A DNA stretch of 64,000 bases from Mastigias papua (Eukaryota; Cnidaria; Scyphozoa; Rhizostomeae; Mastigiidae): contig OZ025269.1 of the NCBI GenBank assembly GCA_964019165.1, positions 5,669,379 through 5,733,378 of the forward strand. The letters run 5' to 3'. Within the stretch, counting starts at the first letter, position 1. Each line of letters begins with the position of its first letter. Shown here in pieces: positions 45,979-57,489 of the stretch. The translations under genes and the position numbers were made by a program. Below the pieces are notes generated by a model. That model ran no database searches. It was given only the letters and a program-made list of their open reading frames with translations, and was not told the origin of the DNA.

Positions 45979-45979
45979 C

Positions 45980-46002
45980 GTTTCGATCAGAATCTTCATC
46001 AG
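45980..46002 (-). ncRNA. Hammerhead ribozyme core (inverted Penelope tail)
   Basis: On the minus strand the sequence is CTGATGA, a 3-bp stem II hairpin (GAT..ATC) and GAAAC, as in the plus-strand tail copy. Here the 3' side is cut by the CA repeat, so stem I is incomplete. Confidence 0.55.
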
Positions 46003-46268
46003 TACTAAACTTACAATGACATTGGGCCTGCTTAAATTACCTACATAACAATGGGGTCACAATTGATATTGCCTAACGGGGACCTACCTATTAACACCTC
46101 ATGATAAATTAAGAATCCATTATATGGGGAGGGCCGAAGCTGTGAAGTAAGAAACAAAGGAGGATAATATAGAGCATATAAGGTGATGCAAAGAGTGCGA
46201 GAAGTGTGAAGAAAAGAAGAATAGATGCTGGATAGACGCAAAATGGACAAAAGAAGCAATTAACGCTA

Positions 46269-47471
46269 GGAACCGCAATAGGCACAAAGTTTGCTCCGGC
46301 GTATGCCAATTTGTTTATGTCCAGTTTAGAAGAAGATATGTTGAACAGTTGTGAAGTTAAGCCTTGGATTTGGTACAGGTACATTGATGATGTGTTTTTT
46401 ATTTGGACACATGGTGAGGAAAAGTTATGTAGTTTTGTAGAGTATATTAATAGTTAACATCAAACAATAAAGTTTACAACAGAGAAATCAAGGGATAGTG
46501 TCAGTTATTTGGATGTTTTAGTAAGTAGAAAGGGACGGGCCTTGGAGACAGATCTCTACTGCAAATCTACTGATACACACCAGTATTTGCAGAGGAGCTC
46601 TTGTCACCCATGGCACGTCAAAAAAGCAATCCCATATGGGCAGGCTCTTAGAGTTAGAAGAATTTGTTCAGATGAGAAGAAGTTCAGAAAGAGGTCGGAG
46701 GAGTTAGTGAGTTGGTTAGTAGATAGGGGTTATAAGGAGGATTTCGTTAGGGAGCAGATAGTTCGTGCTAGTAGTTTAGACAGAGAAAGACTTTTTAACC
46801 AGGAAGGTAGATGTAATGACAAGAGAAAGGATCAGGTTCCATTAGTAGTTACATTCCATCCAGCACTTAATGAGCTTAGGGGCATAATTAGGAAACTCCA
46901 TACCATGTTAGAAGTGTCTGAAGAACACAGGATGGCCTTTAAAGAGCAGCCTCTTGTGGTCTTCAGACGGGCACCAAATTTGAAGGATAATCTAGTTAGA
47001 GCTAAGCTTCCTAAGATTCGGACAGAAGGAGTTAGGGGTTGTTTTAGGTTTGGTAAAGCGCGATGTCAAGTTTGCAGTTATATGTCAGAGGGTAGTGGGT
47101 TTAGATGTAATGTTTCAGGTAGGGAGTATGATATAAATAGTGATTTTAATTGCGATTCTTCAGGGGTAGTGTATTTATTAGGCTGTAAAGTATGTGGCAA
47201 GCAGTATGTAGGTAGCACCTTTACATCATTTAGAGCCAGGTTTAACAATTATAAGTCATCTAGTAGGAAGTTTTCTAGTGGAGTAGCAGTGACGCAGGCA
47301 GAGTTGTTTAGACATTTTACAGACGCCAACCATCATGGATTTTTAGAGGATGTTAGTTTTCAAATTATAGATAGGGTATTTGGAGTTTCTAGACATAAGG
47401 AGGGATTCTGGCAGTTTAGACTACAGAGCTTTATACCTGAGGGACTTAACGTCAGATATGCAGATCATTAG
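46269..47471 (+). pseudogene. Penelope RT (partial) and GIY-YIG endonuclease
   Basis: The frame opens at GTAIGTKFAPAYANLFMSSL, continues WIWYRYIDDVFFIWTHGEE (the YxDD catalytic box) and has one stop, TAA at 46455-46457. After it the frame runs 338 codons without a stop to 47471. The C-terminal half has paired cysteines (RCQVCSY), then VVYLLGCKVCGKQYVGSTF, the GIY-YIG nuclease core of Penelope-like elements, and FRARFNNYKS. This architecture, RT followed by GIY-YIG, is diagnostic. The upstream RT half is missing, so the copy cannot transpose by itself. The only in-frame defect in the retained part is the single stop, which suggests fairly recent activity. Confidence 0.9.
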
Positions 47472-47751
47472 CAATCCCCTATGCACTTTCCTAGCGTTAA
47501 TTGCTTCTTTTGTCCATTTTGCGTCTATCCAGCATCTATTCTTCTTTTCTTCACACTTCTCGCACTCTTTGCATCACCTTATATGCTCTATATTATCCTC
47601 CTTTGTTTCTTACTTCACAGCTTCGGCCCTCCCCATATAATGGATTCTTAATTTATCATGAGGTGTTAATAGGTAGGTCCCCGTTAGGCAATATCAATTG
47701 TGACCCCATTGTTATGTAGGTAATTTAAGCAGGCCCAATGTCATTGTAAGT

Positions 47752-47790
47752 TTAGTACTGATGAAGATTCTGATCGAAACGTTTACTTAA
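47752..47790 (+). ncRNA. Hammerhead ribozyme in the Penelope 3' tail
   Basis: CTGATGA (47758) and CGAAAC flank a short stem II (GAT-TCTG-ATC). TTTAGTA before the core can pair with TACTTAAA after it, with one bulge, as stem I. Stem III would be only AC/GT with a GTT cleavage triplet. Such minimal type I hammerheads are described from Penelope-like elements and are thought to cleave best as dimers. Confidence 0.65.
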
Positions 47791-47861
47791 AGGATAGTAT
47801 ATTTGTGGTTTATTCTATTTATGTAATTTATATACGTTGTGGATGCGGCATAGGTTTAGTT

Positions 47862-48180
<319 letters not shown>

Positions 48181-48781
48181 TCCTCTAGTATAACTTGCTG
48201 ATGATGATTCTACCCAAAGTTGAAATGTTCGTTTTATGTCACTGTAATATTGTTGAGAACATACATTATCATGACAATACAGTCACTGGATATGTCGCTG
48301 TTTCAGGCCTTCCTTTTAAAGTGAGTATAGTCTACAGCTTTCGTTTAAGTTGTCATAAGTCAAAATGAGATGACGAAGATATCTCTTTTTGTCGTCGTCC
48401 TGATCATAAATTTATCTCATGACTGCCATTTCCATGGTCAAAATCAATCGCTGACAGTGTTCAACTGACTGTTTTATATTCGTAGTTTTGGGAGACAAAC
48501 AACGTATAGCTCTGCATCAAGAGCATTAAAGATATGAGTCATAAAATCTATCTAAAAAGCCTCACATGATGGAACTATGTGACCTTATTAACCTATAGGA
48601 ATTTATAAAAGGTTGTAAAGAGCTATGATTTATACCTCACTTTAGCTTGATTGACAACTTTTACAACCAAACTGACAACGTGCTAGCTTGATAAAAACTT
48701 AATGCATTCACCTCCAGTCCTCAACGCTACTACCCAGTATTGCAAAACTCCAATTCAAATCGCTTAATAGCTTTTAAATAT

Positions 48782-49208
48782 GGGGCCATTCAAAAAGTAT
48801 GCACGCTCTGAAGGGAGGTAGAGGGTACCCTGAAAAGCGTACGGAAACGTGTAAGGGGAGAGGTGTCCCTTCAAAAAACGTACGTACGCAGAGGTAATTT
48901 TAAAACGCTTACTACTTGCAACGCATCCGAAGTAAATGAAACTATCTATAAATAAAAGCTATTAATAAATAAGCTACTAATAATAAAACTTTCTATAAAC
49001 AAATAAAAATTGTGTACGCAAAACCATCCTTAGCATGAAAACTGTAATTTGGATTTTAGGTTTTTCGGCTATGTATTAAGCTTTTCGAACTTTGAAAATA
49101 GTGTGATAAACAATAGATCAAAATATTTAGGCTGGGATGATGACTTAAAAGTCCGTATGCTTGGGGTAGGGGGGTTCCTCCAAAGCTACGTACTGATTGA
49201 ATGGCTCC
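48782..49208. mobile_element. MITE with TAT 3-bp duplication (GGnGCCATTCAAnnAGTA ends)
   Basis: GGGGCCATTCAAAAAGTATG and CGTACTGATTGAATGGCTCC are inverted ends bordered by TAT. The end sequence is related to the element at 37484 and to a fragment at 53936 (GGGTCATTCAGTTAGTATGT). Confidence 0.7.
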
Positions 49209-49667
49209 TATTTTGTCATAAAAAATCATCAGGATACAGTTCTCTAAAATCTGCCTTGGATGCAGTATAGGGCATTGAGCAAGAAGATTTCAAAGGTGCG
49301 CATTGACATACAAGGGCAACGGAACTGGGATTGTTAGGAATTCGTTAAGAAAGTTTTCCCGCAAATTTTGCTACTTTTTCTGGTGCCGTGCAAGAAAATG
49401 AAGCAGACATTACTTACCAGTGGTTAGACAAAAGAATTAGCAAATAACATACGCTCAAGTAGTGTATGAAAACAATTAAAAATTAACTTTCAAAGAAATC
49501 TAAAAAACAAATGCACACTTTCCAATGGGGAATTATGGGCTAACTACTGGGAAATTTAAGGGCCTTGTGGGGAATTTTCCAGTAGTATGTTAAAGATCCC
49601 CTGAGATAGGACATAGAATTTTATAGGAAAGTTCATTGGATACTTGGAAAATTACATGAAAACTTAC

Positions 49668-51038
49668 CAATATAAAAACACAAAGAAGGATAGGAAATGA
49701 TAGCCAAGCTTCACAAGTGCTTCCTGTGTATGTGTTTTCAACTTTTTTCTGTTAAGTATCTCTGCTGGATCAAAAAATTCTACTTTTCTTTTTGACATTG
49801 TCAAAGCCCTGCAACAGGATCAATAGTCAAATTACCAGGCAAAATTGCCAAAACAAAATGTACAGGTAAAGGAGAGAATGAGTTCGAGATGACTTCAAAA
49901 AAGAATTATCCATGCAGAGAGATAATTCTCAAGTTTTTCTAGTAGAACTTTCTTCAATTTTTCAGAGCTCTAACATGCATGAAATAAAGATCACATAAAT
50001 GCTTCTTCTATAGAAAAAACACACTTTCTGCCTTTAGCTTATATGCTTCAAGATTAATATCTTGTCACATTCAGCCTTAAATGTTTCTCAAAACTCCTTA
50101 ACTTTCAAGCAACACCAACAATACATATGAGGCAACTGCCAAGCAAGAAATATGTTAAGCTTAGTGAAGTATGTATGTAAATGAGTCTCATACTGGGTTT
50201 GAAATTCTATGTCAAATCACAAACTCAACATTTGAATTCAATTCATGAGTCTATTTCTCTGTGGTACAGTGTGCACAAACTGAACCTTCTCAAAGCATGT
50301 ATTTTTCAATCCTAACCTAGAAATGCATCCTGCTTGTATTTCATAAATGTTTCTAAACTTTTGCCCAATTTGAGTCTCATGTTACTTATACAAGTGCTTC
50401 TCACAAAAGAAACATTTAAAGAATGCAATAATCATATACCTATAAACAATCCATACTGTCATTGGCAAAGTCCAAAGTATAGGAATCAGATGAAATGTTG
50501 ACAACGTGGTAACAGCTAACAGTCCATGGGCTACAATCTCTGGAACTATCATCTAGGAAACACACATGTCAAACAGTTTCATTACCCAAAGTCAAGAGAG
50601 TTAGCAGCAAAACTATTATAATACAAGCTCAATATTTCAAGACAACATTTATCCTAGCTATTAGTTCCTTAAATCGAAGCACTGATTTGATATCTTGCAA
50701 AATGATGCCAATAATACATAAAAACTTTGGGAATGATGAAAGAGATTATGAAAAGAGATACACAATTTTCAATGACATCCTAGTAGGCTTCATTGTTCAT
50801 TTGAATAATACTATGCTCCAATCAGAGGACCTATGGGAATTCAATCAAACTAACTTGCACTAAACCTGAAAAATTGTTCTGATTATTCCTACAAAATTGA
50901 GATGCAAAAGAGAAATCATCTAAAGAACATAGGTATTAAGGTGTTGGTAATTTGCACAGTTTCTCCACTAGCTTTACCACTCACTTTAAGAAGTAAATAA
51001 CACACACATACACACACACACACACATACACACACACA

Positions 51039-51125
<87 letters not shown>

Positions 51126-52770
51126 ACAAAAAATCAGAATTTGAAAAGTGTTACTACTAGATACTACTACAATAGTCGCCAAAAGTCCTTGGGACACTTA
51201 GAAGAAACAGATAAAAAACCATTTACCTCTACATATTGTCATAGTTGCTACAAACATGCGCCCCCCCTTCCCCCTAGAACAATGTTGATTCGTTTGTGGC
51301 ACATTTGAAGTTGGCGTGCACATGAACTTTTCCCATTATCCCAGGCACTTCTCCAGAAAACCAACATTGTTTCGGGGGGGGAGAGGGGAATGAAAGTTTG
51401 TTGCAGACTGCAAAAAGTGCAAAGTGTCCCAGGACTTTTGGCAGGTATTGTAGATCTCCTGACTCCAAATGGCTTTATGATTTACTTTATTCTTGATGAT
51501 AAAACAAATAGAAAATAAAATATTTGTAAGATTGTCTACTGCAAAAAACCTTATTCAGCCTATTGCAGCATGTTCTTGCATTTATGTAATCACACTCCAG
51601 ATCTGAGAGGTTGACAATCTACAGGTATAGTTAAGCCCCAATATAACCACAGTGCAATTATAAATAACCAATCTGCCCTGTTTTGCAAATAGCCAAAACA
51701 AAGCCATGACATTTTCCAGTTATGCTGTAAGGTTGACTGACCATAACATGGAGGTCCCATTGTCATTGTAGCTCTTGGCTAGAAATGGTGGGGACAGGCT
51801 GACATTTGATCCTTTTTAAGTGTAAAGCAATAATAGCAATAGTAGCATAATATATGATGACACAATTCAGGGGTTGCTTATATACTTGCTATTATGTACT
51901 ATTATGTACAAAATGCCAAAACTATTTTGAAGTATTCAGAAGTGAAAATTATCCAATCTTCATTTTCAACATAATCCAGCTTTTATGGAATTTTGCCTAC
52001 ATAATTAGAAACAGGTGAAAACAGCTACCAAGATTCTGTTTCAGTTCTATGTTGATACATAGTTGCCAAATCTCCCACATTCCATTGGAGACTCCATTGG
52101 AGCATTTCACAATTACCTCCAGCCAACATCCAGCAATGCCAACATGTTTTAAAATCTCCAGGATTTATTACATTTCAAAAAACATCCAAAAATTGTCTAT
52201 CTGAAAATATACTGAAACTTAGCAATTCACACTGTCCATTCATCATCAATCCCCTATTCAAACCTAATCATTCTTAGAACCACTGCTTTTCAATTCAAGG
52301 TTCTGAAGTATTATGTTGTTTTTTATAATATATTGCTATATACTGATGGTGTCCTCAATAACTGCCCAGCAGTGGCAGCCTCAGCCCCAACCCCACCCCT
52401 TTAACTCTGTCTCTTGGCCACACCCATTTTCCCAGCATTTTGATAACCGAAGCTTGGCCACTATTACCTGCTGTAAGCTTTCCGGCCTATGATACTTCGT
52501 TTAGTGAATGTAAACAATTTACTTCCGCTATAAACACAGGGTAAAGCTATATATAACAAAATGCATCGAATAATTCATATGTTAAGATGATCATGAAACA
52601 AAGTCAAACAATGGCAGTTCATTACTTAGGAAGATGAAAATTGAACTTTCAACAGTATGTTCATAATTATCAAGATCCACTAAAGAAAAGGATACGTAGA
52701 ACACGTCAAAGAAAACCAGGACGATAGAGTCGATCAGGCCAAAAATGAAAATGCCTATCTCAAGAGACAT
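49668..52770 (-). CDS. CNIH4: Cornichon family protein, CNIH4-like (3' end not found)
   Basis: ER-export cargo adaptor acting with COPII; CNIH4 is linked to GPCR export in mammals. Exons on the minus strand are 52770-52696, 51618-51550, 50552-50440 and 49808-49668, with phases 0, 0 and 2 in agreement. The first 25 residues ([20 protein letters not shown]..) are a membrane helix. The second exon holds the family motif [20 protein letters not shown]. The third reads [10 protein letters not shown] then a long hydrophobic helix ending VWIVYR. The fourth has [20 protein letters not shown] and [16 protein letters not shown]. The conserved FDP and NR residues fit CNIH4 rather than CNIH1-3. The frame leaves the fourth exon in phase 2 (TG|), and I could not place the few remaining codons. 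The first intron has minor-spliceosome signals. Confidence 0.9.
51001..51122. repeat. (CA)n microsatellite in a CNIH4 intron
   Basis: About 120 bases of CA with a few CATA interruptions at the left. Confidence 0.97.
51167..51453. mobile_element. MITE with CTACAATA..GCCAAAAGTCCT ends
   Basis: CTACAATAGTCGCCAAAAGT and ACTTTTGGCAGGTATTGTAG are inverted, extending through CCT.GGGACACTT. The second copy is at 61542. It lies in the third CNIH4 intron, and the minus-strand ORF across it is non-genic. Confidence 0.85.
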
Positions 52771-53612
52771 TATAGTAAACTTATTTAATTTCTGACAATC
52801 TGCCAAAGCTATGTATACTTTTAAGCACAAAATAGATCGACTGCTCTATGCTTCAAACTTAATCGACGCTTGAACTTAAAGTCAAAAATCATTTAGCTGG
52901 CTGTTTATGATTGAATTGAATTCTAGTCTGAAACGAGTCTGTTCCAAAAGAGTTTTATTCACAAAATAAGTTAGAGTACTCGGATTTCAATAGTAAGAAA
53001 GAACTGGGATACTTTCATGATTTGTCAAAAGTACTCTTTGTGCTGTACTTTATGTCATACTTTCTCATTTACATGGTGATGTCAGAATACCTCAACTGAG
53101 ATAAAACAAAGAGGGGAGACAGATGACAGACTAGATTTTTCTTGCCAGTTGACGTCCACTTTGCAGCTTACCTATCAGGCAACGTCAGGCGACATTCCTG
53201 CCCTGCAAAATACATCAGGTAAAGAAATATAGCCGTACGACTGAAGTCAGGAAATATGCCTGAATACTAGCTCTCGTGTTTTTCTTTCGAATCATCCTTT
53301 GATAAAATACAACCCTTTCATTGGCATTATAAAACCCTTCAGTCCAGGCTATCACATTTATGACAGTATTTTGCTTCTTGTCGTTTTTCACATTAAACTT
53401 TTGAATTTTCGATGTAAGAAGATGAGACCAGAATAATAGATATTCCACAGTAATGGATAGGAATGAAAAATTTAGTTTACCTCATTTGGCAATCATTTTT
53501 TTCCTGAAGATCTTCCGCTCTTGGCTTTTAGCTTTATTATCCTACCTATACTTATAGTTGTTGCTGTTTTAGACGAACTTACCATCACTGTAAAAAGCAT
53601 TCCCATACAATT
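52771..53612. promoter_or_regulatory. Shared head-to-head intergenic region of CNIH4 and BLOC1S2
   Basis: The start codons of the two genes face away from each other 842 bp apart. No TATA box or known element is claimed. The spacing is compatible with a bidirectional promoter, but that is an inference. Confidence 0.35.
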
Positions 53613-54899
53613 ATGTCCGAAGTAACTTATGATGTAGAAAACCCTCTGCAGCCGGAGGCGGAAGCTACTGAAGAAGACAAAGAAAAGCCAATTGAAGACG
53701 TCTGTGACAGCATGTTGGAGAAAGTCTTTGATTACTTCAATGGAGAATTGACAGGTTTGTCTACCAAAATTGAATGATCCTGTTTATTGGACTGTTCAAA
53801 CTCTTTGCTATTGGTTTCGCTATTTACTGCATAAATCAACACATTTCTATGGTCAAAATGGTGTTCTTTATGCAGATCAAAGTATATTGATTTCATATAA
53901 TAGACCAATAACATGAACTGCCTTGGGGTCATTCAGTTAGTATGTACACTCCAGAATTTGACTAAACTTTGATCCCCTCCCCCCCTTGTATTCACCCTTT
54001 TTAGGAAATTTTCTATCAATTATCAACCCTTAACAGATCAGACTACCAATCTGTATTGTTAAACAGATGTTAAATGTGCCCTTACAATAACCCCAGACAG
54101 ACTTGGTTTTGCAAATAATTCTAATACTCTATGCATGAGTTATTGTGGGTGTTGAGAAATGTACCAGTAGAGTTGCGGTCTTTCTATTGTTTTTCCAGCA
54201 ACATGTGAGGACTACAAGCTGTTGCAAACACTCAACAACATGACAGTGTCAAAATACCAAGAGATGTCCAAGAAAGCAAATACACTTACTGCAAATATGG
54301 CATCACTTAATGAGAAATGTGAGATTTATGTGCAACTGAATACATTTTCAATGTTATTATCATCAGCATTGCCTTAGAGACCAGATATTTATGTAATGGA
54401 TTCCCAGTACCTCTGCTCACAATGGCCATCTTGTTTCCCACTCTCATGCAAGGATGCATATGATACTATAATGCCATTGATGGTATGATCAGCCACTCAT
54501 GAGTGCAGCAATAGAAATTCCCTAATTGCCAGAATCTTTTGTCACAAGCTAGTAGGCAGTACTGGCTTTCAGTCTCCATGTAGACCAGCAAGTTCCTATA
54601 GAAATAAGATCTTGCAGTTGTTAGCATAGACCATAAGGCCACACCAGCAGCAGAGATTGCAGAAACCACCTGTTATATATACTGTACAAGCATACATTTC
54701 CATTCATTGCATACTTTTCTTCATTGCCAACACTTACTCTATCCCAACACTAAATTAAACAAGAGCCAGCATTTTATGGCCTCATGCCACCTAGGCCTAT
54801 TTTAAATCCAGCTTCCCCTCAACACTCTGCCATGCCTAACCTAAGCTGAGTGAGATCACACCTATATTTATAAATGATTAAATAAATAAATATATTCAA

Positions 54900-54982
<83 letters not shown>

Positions 54983-55079
54983 CATATATATATATACATA
55001 TATATATATACATATATATATACATATATATATATACATATATATATATACATATATATATATACATATATATATACAT

Positions 55080-55113
<34 letters not shown>

Positions 55114-56738
55114 GATATTTAAGTATATATATAGATATTTAAGTATATATATAGATATGTAAGTATATATATATATATATATATGGAATAAACCACAAAT
55201 ATACTATCCTTTAAGTAAACGTTTCGATCAGAATCTTCATCAGTACTGATGAAGATTCTGATCGAAACGTTTACTTAAAGGATAGTATATTTGTGGTTTA
55301 TTCTATTTATGTAATTTATATACGTTGTGGATGCGGCTTAGGTTTAGTTTGTATATATATATATATATACTCTCCAGTCCGGAATAGACGTCCCCCCCCG
55401 ACTATTTATTTTTTCGAAAAATGCACACCTGGACATTCTTATTGCAACCCCCCCGCTTATTAATTTTGAGCCAAGAGGACATTTTCCCAACCAGACCAAG
55501 AATTGTCCGTAGAAAGTAACTCGTTGTGAATGTTTGTTGTGCTGAAAAAATGCTATCATGAAATGCGTAATTGCTGCAAGAAGCACTGAAAACTCGGCCG
55601 ACAGTTGTGCCAATGATGATGTCATTCTGAACGCCGATTATAGACACATTTTTAGCATGCTAGAAATATGTAATAAACGCAATAAATTGTTTTTCAAAAA
55701 GTTAAAAGTTTTTTATCCAATGCATATGTTGGTCTTCTGTCCACATTCATTAATAACAGCCCACCCCATAGACATTCACCTTGGAGCTTTTCCACCCCCC
55801 CCCCCCGCTTATTGCAACCTCCCCGCTTATTTACTTTGAGACTTTTTTCCAACCCCCCCGCTTATTGCCACCCCCCCTTCTATTCCGGACTGGAGAGTAT
55901 GTATATATATATATGTATTTATACTTATATAGATCATTAGAAATAAAGAATTACTAAAATAAATTAGAACAAATGTTTTACAAACCTTTGTCTGATTTTC
56001 CAGGCCATGCTTTCTCACAAGTTTCAGGCTTTTTTAGCTTAAGTTCTTAACAGATTTAACTACTGTTATTGCTGGTTTGTGAGCCTTTGATAAATATCCA
56101 AGTAATAAAAACTGGGTTCTCTAGAGTTATGAATAATATGATCCTGTGTCTTTTGAAATTTCCCTCTATCATTTCCCAGCAAGTGACATTGAATTTCTTG
56201 GGATAATGCAGCATGTTTTTTGACAAAATTAATGTTAGAGTCTTTTGTTTGCAGACAAAGCCCTCCAACCATTCCTTGAGCAAATTGACCACCTGGAAGA
56301 AGGGGTGGAAAAATTAGAAGCAGCAGCACATAAGCTAGATGCTTATTCAAAAACATTAGGTACTTCTTGTGTTTTCCCTTCCAGTGTGTGAGATCTCTTG
56401 TGGCTTCTTCTTCAAAAGATTCATCATGACAATACATTATCTAATAAATCAGCAGATAAATTAGCTTTTTGGTAACTAAGAAATTTACTCCTCACCATAT
56501 ACTTTTGTTTTCAAAGATGCAAGGGATGGTCATCTCAAAAAGTATAGAAGAAACAGAAAACGTTCATAAAGATTAGATTTTGGTTCCAACCTGAAAATAT
56601 CTAAAATTTTGTAATGAACATTTTAAGTACTGCATAACTCATTTTGTTAACCAGAAAGGCAAAGGGATTGTGCCAACTTTTTCAAGATCTTTTTATTTCT
56701 TGCCAGAGACAAGATTCAAAAAGCTGGACAAAAGATGA
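53613..56738 (+). CDS. BLOC1S2: BLOC-1 subunit 2, four exons
   Basis: Subunit of BLOC-1 and BORC, which act in lysosome-related organelle biogenesis and lysosome positioning. Exons are 53613-53754, 54199-54318, 56255-56359 and 56707-56738, all introns GT-AG and all phase 1. The product is 132 residues, close to the human length of about 142. An acidic N-terminus is followed by [20 protein letters not shown], then [40 protein letters not shown] and [13 protein letters not shown], ending [10 protein letters not shown]. These match the conserved coiled-coil blocks of the family closely. The second intron holds a TA repeat, a Penelope palindrome and a MITE. It appears intact. Confidence 0.95.
54898..55182. 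repeat. (TA)n / (TATACA)n microsatellite
   Basis: A TA run followed by regularly spaced ACATATATATAT units and three AGATATTTAAGTATATAT-like units, abutting the Penelope palindrome on its left. Confidence 0.95.
55186..55303. repeat. Perfect 118-bp palindrome of the Penelope tail, with hammerhead cores on both strands
   Basis: Two 59-base arms meet at AGTACT (centre 55244/55245). Each arm reads outward as CTGATGAAGATTCTGATCGA then AACGTTTACTTAAAGGATAG, the same as the Penelope 3' tail at 47758. The right side continues with the rest of that tail (GTTGTGGATGCGGCTTAGG) to GTTTAGTTTG and a TA repeat. Confidence 0.9.
55370..55897. mobile_element. MITE with TA target duplication (CTCTCCAGTCCGGAATAG ends)
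   Basis: CTCTCCAGTCCGGAATAGAC and CTATTCCGGACTGGAGAG are inverted ends next to TA on each side, inside the TA microsatellite. Poly-C blocks and CCCCCGCTTATT words repeat inside. Confidence 0.85.
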
Positions 56739-57093
56739 TTTTGGAATGCAATGAAGCAATTGGGAGATATTTGTAATTATAAATACTGCCAACTGTGCAA
56801 AATACAAAATGATAAATTATAGAAAATATTAAGTCATAACTGTCTTGCTAAAATCTCAAGCATTTTTAGCAGAAAAGGTATCGAGTCGTAAAAATTACTT
56901 TGAACTTTATACCACTATTTAGTAGAGTTATGCACGGATTTCAGGGTTTTGATGATTATCAAGTTGTGTTGACTTCTTTACATTTTTCAGTTTTCTAAAT
57001 GCATAATGAAAGTTGAGAGGATAGGTCTAGTAGGGCACTTGTCCTCGTGAATGTTAAGCAAACCATGGTATATGTCATATATATTAATTCTGG

Positions 57094-57145
57094 TATAGGG
57101 ATCTCAAACTCGTGATCCAAGGGCCATTTGCAGAGCACAACACAC
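57094..57145. mobile_element. hAT-like terminal sequence
   Basis: TAGGGATCTCAAACTCGTGA then CCAAGGGCCATTTGC has the wording of hAT-type ends. A reversed analogue (GAGTTTGAGACTCCAG) is at about 62657. Neither has a clear partner end. Confidence 0.3.
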
Positions 57146-57489
57146 TGAATATATATATATCTTTCCAAACAGCCTATTCATGTCCTAGAAGCCTGCAGTT
57201 AAGAGAAATGTCAATGGGAAGTGTGAACATATACAGCAAAAATGGGAAATTCAATATTTCTGTGCTGAGTACCTGCAACCCAACATGTCTTTATTTGCTC
57301 ATCAATAACTGCTGTTTAGATGGAATACAATCTCAAACATCATTAACTAACTGATCTTATTCTTCTTTTTTCCTTGTTCTTTTTACAGGTCTTATTCTTG
57401 TAATCGATTTCTAGGCTTCAGTTAACAATAATGATCACTTGCAAGCCCAGATATTTGAACTGCAACCAGAATAAGGGAAGACCTTTAGT

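Noticed and set aside
46041..47719. Two identical 72-residue ORFs in opposite orientation
   Set aside because: They lie in the Penelope inverted repeats and translate noncoding tail sequence.
51274..51468. A minus-strand 64-residue ORF
   Set aside because: Lies across a MITE that is repeated at 61542; non-genic.
52600..52695. Reading CNIH4 exon 1 on to the stop at 52591
   Set aside because: The extended frame loses family similarity, whereas splicing at GTATCCTTTT restores it.
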